From Phocaeicola sp. (GTDB lineage: Bacteria; Bacteroidota; Bacteroidia; Bacteroidales; Bacteroidaceae): a stretch of DNA of 17,073 nt. Positions 14,918 to 17,073 of this stretch are shown here, in pieces. Position 1 is the stretch's first letter; each line of letters opens with the position of its first letter. The notes beneath the pieces were generated by a model that was not told the origin of the DNA, made no database searches, and saw only the letters and a program-made list of their open reading frames with translations. The translations under genes and the position numbers were made by a program. Where the stretch lies: the NCBI GenBank assembly GCA_020026225.1, contig JAHHQU010000044.1, forward strand, positions 1 through 17,073. The letters are read 5' to 3'.

Positions 14918-15487
14918 TTAATATAGATTTTCGTTGTAGTCGAACAAATATTCGGCATCCTTCAGCAAAGGATGATGCTGGTCTTTCTCCGAAAGAATGG
15001 CCTTGTCGGCAGGAATGCGCCAATCGATATTTAATGCTGGGTCGTTCCAAGCTATGGCACCTTCGCTTTGAGGAGCGTAGAAATTGTCACATTTATATTG
15101 GAAAACAACTTCATCGCTTAATACACTGAATCCATGTGCAAAGCCACGTTCAATGAAAAGTTGCAAATGGTTGTCCTCTGTCAGTTCTACCGCTACGTAT
15201 TGTCCGAAAGTAGGGGAACCCTTTCTGATGTCTACGGCTACATCGAGAACGGCACCTTTGATGCATCGTACCAGTTTGCTTTGGCAGAATGGAGGCTTCT
15301 GAAAATGGAGTCCTCTCAAAACGCCATAAGATGACTTGCTTTCGTTGTCTTGTACAAAATGAATCTCTCTCACTTCTTCATTGAATACGCGTTGAGAGTA
15401 TGATTCAAAGAAATATCCACGGTCATCGTTAAAGATTCGTGGTTTCAATATGGTTACCCCTTCGATAGGAGTCTTGATTATTTCCAT
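14918..15487 (-). CDS. rfbC: dTDP-4-dehydrorhamnose 3,5-epimerase
   Basis: A 189-residue cytoplasmic cupin (RmlC family) converting dTDP-4-keto-6-deoxy-glucose to dTDP-4-keto-rhamnose, the third step of dTDP-L-rhamnose synthesis. GVLRGLHFQ holds the catalytic His61. FNDDRGYFFESYSQRVF, KLVRCIKGAVLDVAVDIRKG (with an active-site Asp region), GFAHGFSVLSDE and WNDPALNIDW are the usual family segments. The ATG at 15485-15487 (MEIIKTPIEG) is chosen; an in-frame upstream start at 15532 would add 15 residues not seen in the family. It lies 60 bp downstream of rfbA, with a hairpin between. rfbB and rfbD are not in the window. Confidence 0.95.
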   Translation of the reverse strand: MEIIKTPIEGVTILKPRIFNDDRGYFFESYSQRVFNEEVREIHFVQDNESKSSYGVLRGLHFQKPPFCQSKLVRCIKGAVLDVAVDIRKGSPTFGQYVAVELTEDNHLQLFIERGFAHGFSVLSDEVVFQYKCDNFYAPQSEGAIAWNDPALNIDWRIPADKAILSEKDQHHPLLKDAEYLFDYNENLY

Positions 15488-15506
15488 AAACGGTGATATA
15501 ATAATT

Positions 15507-15535
15507 TCGGTGCCAGACTTTGAGTCGGACACCGA
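15507..15535 (-). other. Hairpin between rfbA and rfbC
   Basis: TCGGTGCCAGACT (15507-15519) pairs with AGTCGGACACCGA (15523-15535) around a TTG loop, 11 of 13 positions Watson-Crick. One of the others becomes G-U in the minus-strand RNA. No U-tract follows, so it is more likely an RNA stability or processing element than a terminator. Confidence 0.45.
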
Positions 15536-15547
15536 GTATGAATGAAA

Positions 15548-16444
15548 TCAATATTGATTGGAATGTTTCAGTTCGTCAACTACTTTCAGCAGATACTGTC
15601 CGTATTGGTTCTTCAACATAGGTTGTGCTAACTGGCGCATCTTGTCCTCGTCAATCCATCCTTGACGGTAGGCAATTCCCTCCAGACAGGCAACTTTCAA
15701 TCCCTGACGCTTTTCTATCACTTCAATGTAAGTGGAAGCTTCGGCCAGTGAATCGTGTGTACCGGTATCCAGCCAAGCGAAACCTCGTCCCAAGGTTTGT
15801 ATCTTCAAAGAGTCATTTGCCAAGAAATGCTGGTTTACAGTCGTAATCTCCAGCTCTCCTCGAGCCGATGGCTTGATTTGCTTGGCTACGCTGACCACTT
15901 CGTTCGGGTAGAAATACAGACCGGTAACCGCATAGTTTGATTTTGGATGCTCCGGCTTTTCTTCGATGGAAAGGCAATTTCCTTCTTTGTCGAATTCCGC
16001 TACCCCGTATCGTTCAGGGTCGCTTACCCAATATCCGAAAACGGTTGCCTTCTTTTCTTCTTCAGCTGTTCGTACAGCTTCTTTCAGCATGGAAGTGAAC
16101 CCATTGCCATGGAAGATGTTGTCACCTAAAACCAGACAGGCTGCATCCTTACCGATGAATTTTTCGCCAATGATGAATGCTTGAGCCAGTCCGTCGGGAG
16201 AGGGTTGTTCTGCATATTCAAATTTCATGCCATAATCACTACCGTCACCGAGCAAGCGTTTGAATCCCGGTAAGTCATAAGGAGTGGAAATGATAAGAAT
16301 TTCACGGATACCGGCTAACATGAGCACTGATATCGGGTAATATATCATAGGCTTGTCAAAGATAGGGAGCAGTTGTTTGGATACCCCTTTTGTAATGGGA
16401 TACAAGCGGGTACCGGAACCTCCGGCGAGAACAATTCCTTTCAT
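15548..16444 (-). CDS. rfbA: Glucose-1-phosphate thymidylyltransferase
   Basis: A 298-residue nucleotidyltransferase making dTDP-glucose from dTTP and glucose-1-phosphate, the first step to dTDP-rhamnose for surface polysaccharides. The nucleotide-binding motif GGSGTRLYP followed by KQLLPIFDKPMIYYP is at the N-terminus. QPSPDGLAQAF, the metal-binding LGDNIF, and GFAWLDTGTHDSLAEAS near the C-terminus are all RmlA marks. Length fits the family (about 290). The ATG at 16442-16444 is directly before the signature, and a good promoter lies about 29-59 bp upstream. It heads a two-gene unit with rfbC. Confidence 0.97.
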   Translation of the reverse strand: MKGIVLAGGSGTRLYPITKGVSKQLLPIFDKPMIYYPISVLMLAGIREILIISTPYDLPGFKRLLGDGSDYGMKFEYAEQPSPDGLAQAFIIGEKFIGKDAACLVLGDNIFHGNGFTSMLKEAVRTAEEEKKATVFGYWVSDPERYGVAEFDKEGNCLSIEEKPEHPKSNYAVTGLYFYPNEVVSVAKQIKPSARGELEITTVNQHFLANDSLKIQTLGRGFAWLDTGTHDSLAEASTYIEVIEKRQGLKVACLEGIAYRQGWIDEDKMRQLAQPMLKNQYGQYLLKVVDELKHSNQY

Positions 16445-16472
16445 AGTTTTCTGAATTTAAATCATTTTTATG

Positions 16473-16503
16473 CAAAATAAGAAGTTTTTTGTTACCCTGC
16501 AAA
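16473..16503 (-). promoter_or_regulatory. Bacteroidetes-type promoter for rfbA-rfbC
   Basis: On the reverse strand TTTG (16500-16503) and TTATTTTG (16473-16480, seven of eight matches to TAnnTTTG) are exactly 19 bp apart, the preferred spacing of this promoter class. The leader would be about 20 nt. Confidence 0.65.
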
Positions 16504-16830
16504 ATTTTAGCCTTAGATTTTCCTTTCTGTTAGGGTGTCCATCATTCTATGTTGCCGGTTCGGGTTCTTTCCGCTTCGGCGGTTAGCTTTTCAACGATTC
16601 TGAATGAACTGAAAATGCCACTTTACTGTCATACTTTTAAGAATGTCACGCAAATAACAATCACTGAATTTATTTTTTTCCTTATATTGGGTGGAAAAAG
16701 CTAAGAAAGAGAAAATAGAATTATAGTCCTTCAGAGATAGCGAGAATAATTAAAACGTTGTATAAACATGTCTGCAACTGCTAAAATCTGTATATCTTCT
16801 CCGCAGCTGGACAGATTTCTGCTGTGACTT
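16504..16830. other. A/T-rich stretch with no recognisable gene
   Basis: Both strands are broken by stops. The only structure noticed is CCGCTTCGGCGG (16571-16582), a 4-bp stem with a UUCG tetraloop on the plus strand. No tRNA, CRISPR or insertion-sequence end was recognised. Confidence 0.4.
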
Positions 16831-16917
16831 CTAGTTCTCTTCGGCATATATCATCAACAATGTATTGACGGCATGTAAATCTGATATAATAATAGTGTCA
16901 AGTGTCATAGCGGTCAT
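16831..16917 (-). CDS. Doubtful 28-residue ORF, possible gene remnant
   Basis: ATG at 16915-16917 opens 28 codons (MTAMTLDTIIISDLHAVNTL and on) ending in TAG at 16831-16833. It starts 1 base after the stop of the 33-residue ORF beside it. A further stop-free stretch in another frame continues beyond it, which could mean one older gene broken by frameshifts. No family is recognised and no ribosome-binding site is seen. Confidence 0.15.
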   Translation of the reverse strand: MTAMTLDTIIISDLHAVNTLLMIYAEEN

Positions 16918-16918
16918 C

Positions 16919-17020
16919 TTATAAGTTCGTAATGAGAAATCTTGTGGCAACACCTACCAGAATGGATACAGCAAAACTGGACATGGTACCGATAAGTACA
17001 TAGTCGTCCCTTAAGAACAT
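16919..17020 (-). CDS. Doubtful 33-residue hydrophobic ORF
   Basis: ATG at 17018-17020 opens 33 codons (MFLRDDYVLIGTMSSFAVSI and on, ending TRFLITNL) with one possible transmembrane segment, and TAA at 16919-16921. An in-frame TAG lies just upstream, so it is not the tail of a longer gene reaching the window edge. It may be a small membrane peptide, a remnant or chance; I do not recognise it. Confidence 0.2.
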   Translation of the reverse strand: MFLRDDYVLIGTMSSFAVSILVGVATRFLITNL

Positions 17021-17073
17021 CTTTATCTATTGATATTCAGTAAATTAGTTTATAAAATTCTTTGATAAATCTG

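Noticed and set aside
15488..15532. Upstream start adding 15 residues to RfbC
   Set aside because: The added residues overlap the rfbA-rfbC hairpin and do not match the family; MEIIKTPIEG is the typical start.

Overview
The window looks like chromosomal DNA from a member of the Bacteroidales (Bacteroides/Phocaeicola type). The evidence is the N-terminus of the truncated ribosomal protein S1 gene, several TTTG / TAnnTTTG promoters of the Bacteroidetes housekeeping sigma factor, poorly conserved Shine-Dalgarno sites, and protein sequences typical of gut Bacteroidales. This is an inference from the sequence, not a database match.

Layout. Positions 1-2,950 hold minus-strand housekeeping genes: the start of rpsA, a SIMPL-domain protein, a BadF/BadG-type ATPase/sugar kinase and an FKBP-type isomerase (SlyD-like) with a Cys/His/Gly-rich metal-binding tail. 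Positions 3,200-14,890 hold a plus-strand potassium homeostasis island. Positions 14,900-16,450 hold rfbA and rfbC (dTDP-rhamnose synthesis) on the minus strand. The last ~600 bases have no convincing gene.

The potassium island is the most interesting part. A sigma-54-dependent NtrC-family response regulator (3201-4529) is followed by a strong terminator and then by a textbook -24/-12 sigma-54 promoter (TGGCAT-N5-TTGC, 4664-4678). This promoter precedes an unrecognised 32-codon membrane peptide gene, kdpF, kdpA, kdpB, kdpC and an outer-membrane beta-barrel gene, and the run ends in a terminator at 10142. About 150-177 bp upstream of the predicted start site lies a perfect 18-bp palindrome with a third half-site at 10-bp phasing, a good candidate enhancer. 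A second apparent operon follows: trkH, a free-standing KdpD N-terminal + USP protein, and a separate membrane histidine kinase with HAMP and PAS domains.

Working model (inference): K+ stress is sensed by a KdpD split into two polypeptides. The kinase phosphorylates an NtrC-type activator in place of the usual OmpR-type KdpE, and this activator drives the Kdp pump from a sigma-54 promoter. The operon also makes an outer-membrane barrel that could let K+ reach the pump, and TrkH supplies a second uptake route. Just after the kinase gene is an array of four 22-bp palindromic tandem repeats, followed by a bidirectional terminator.
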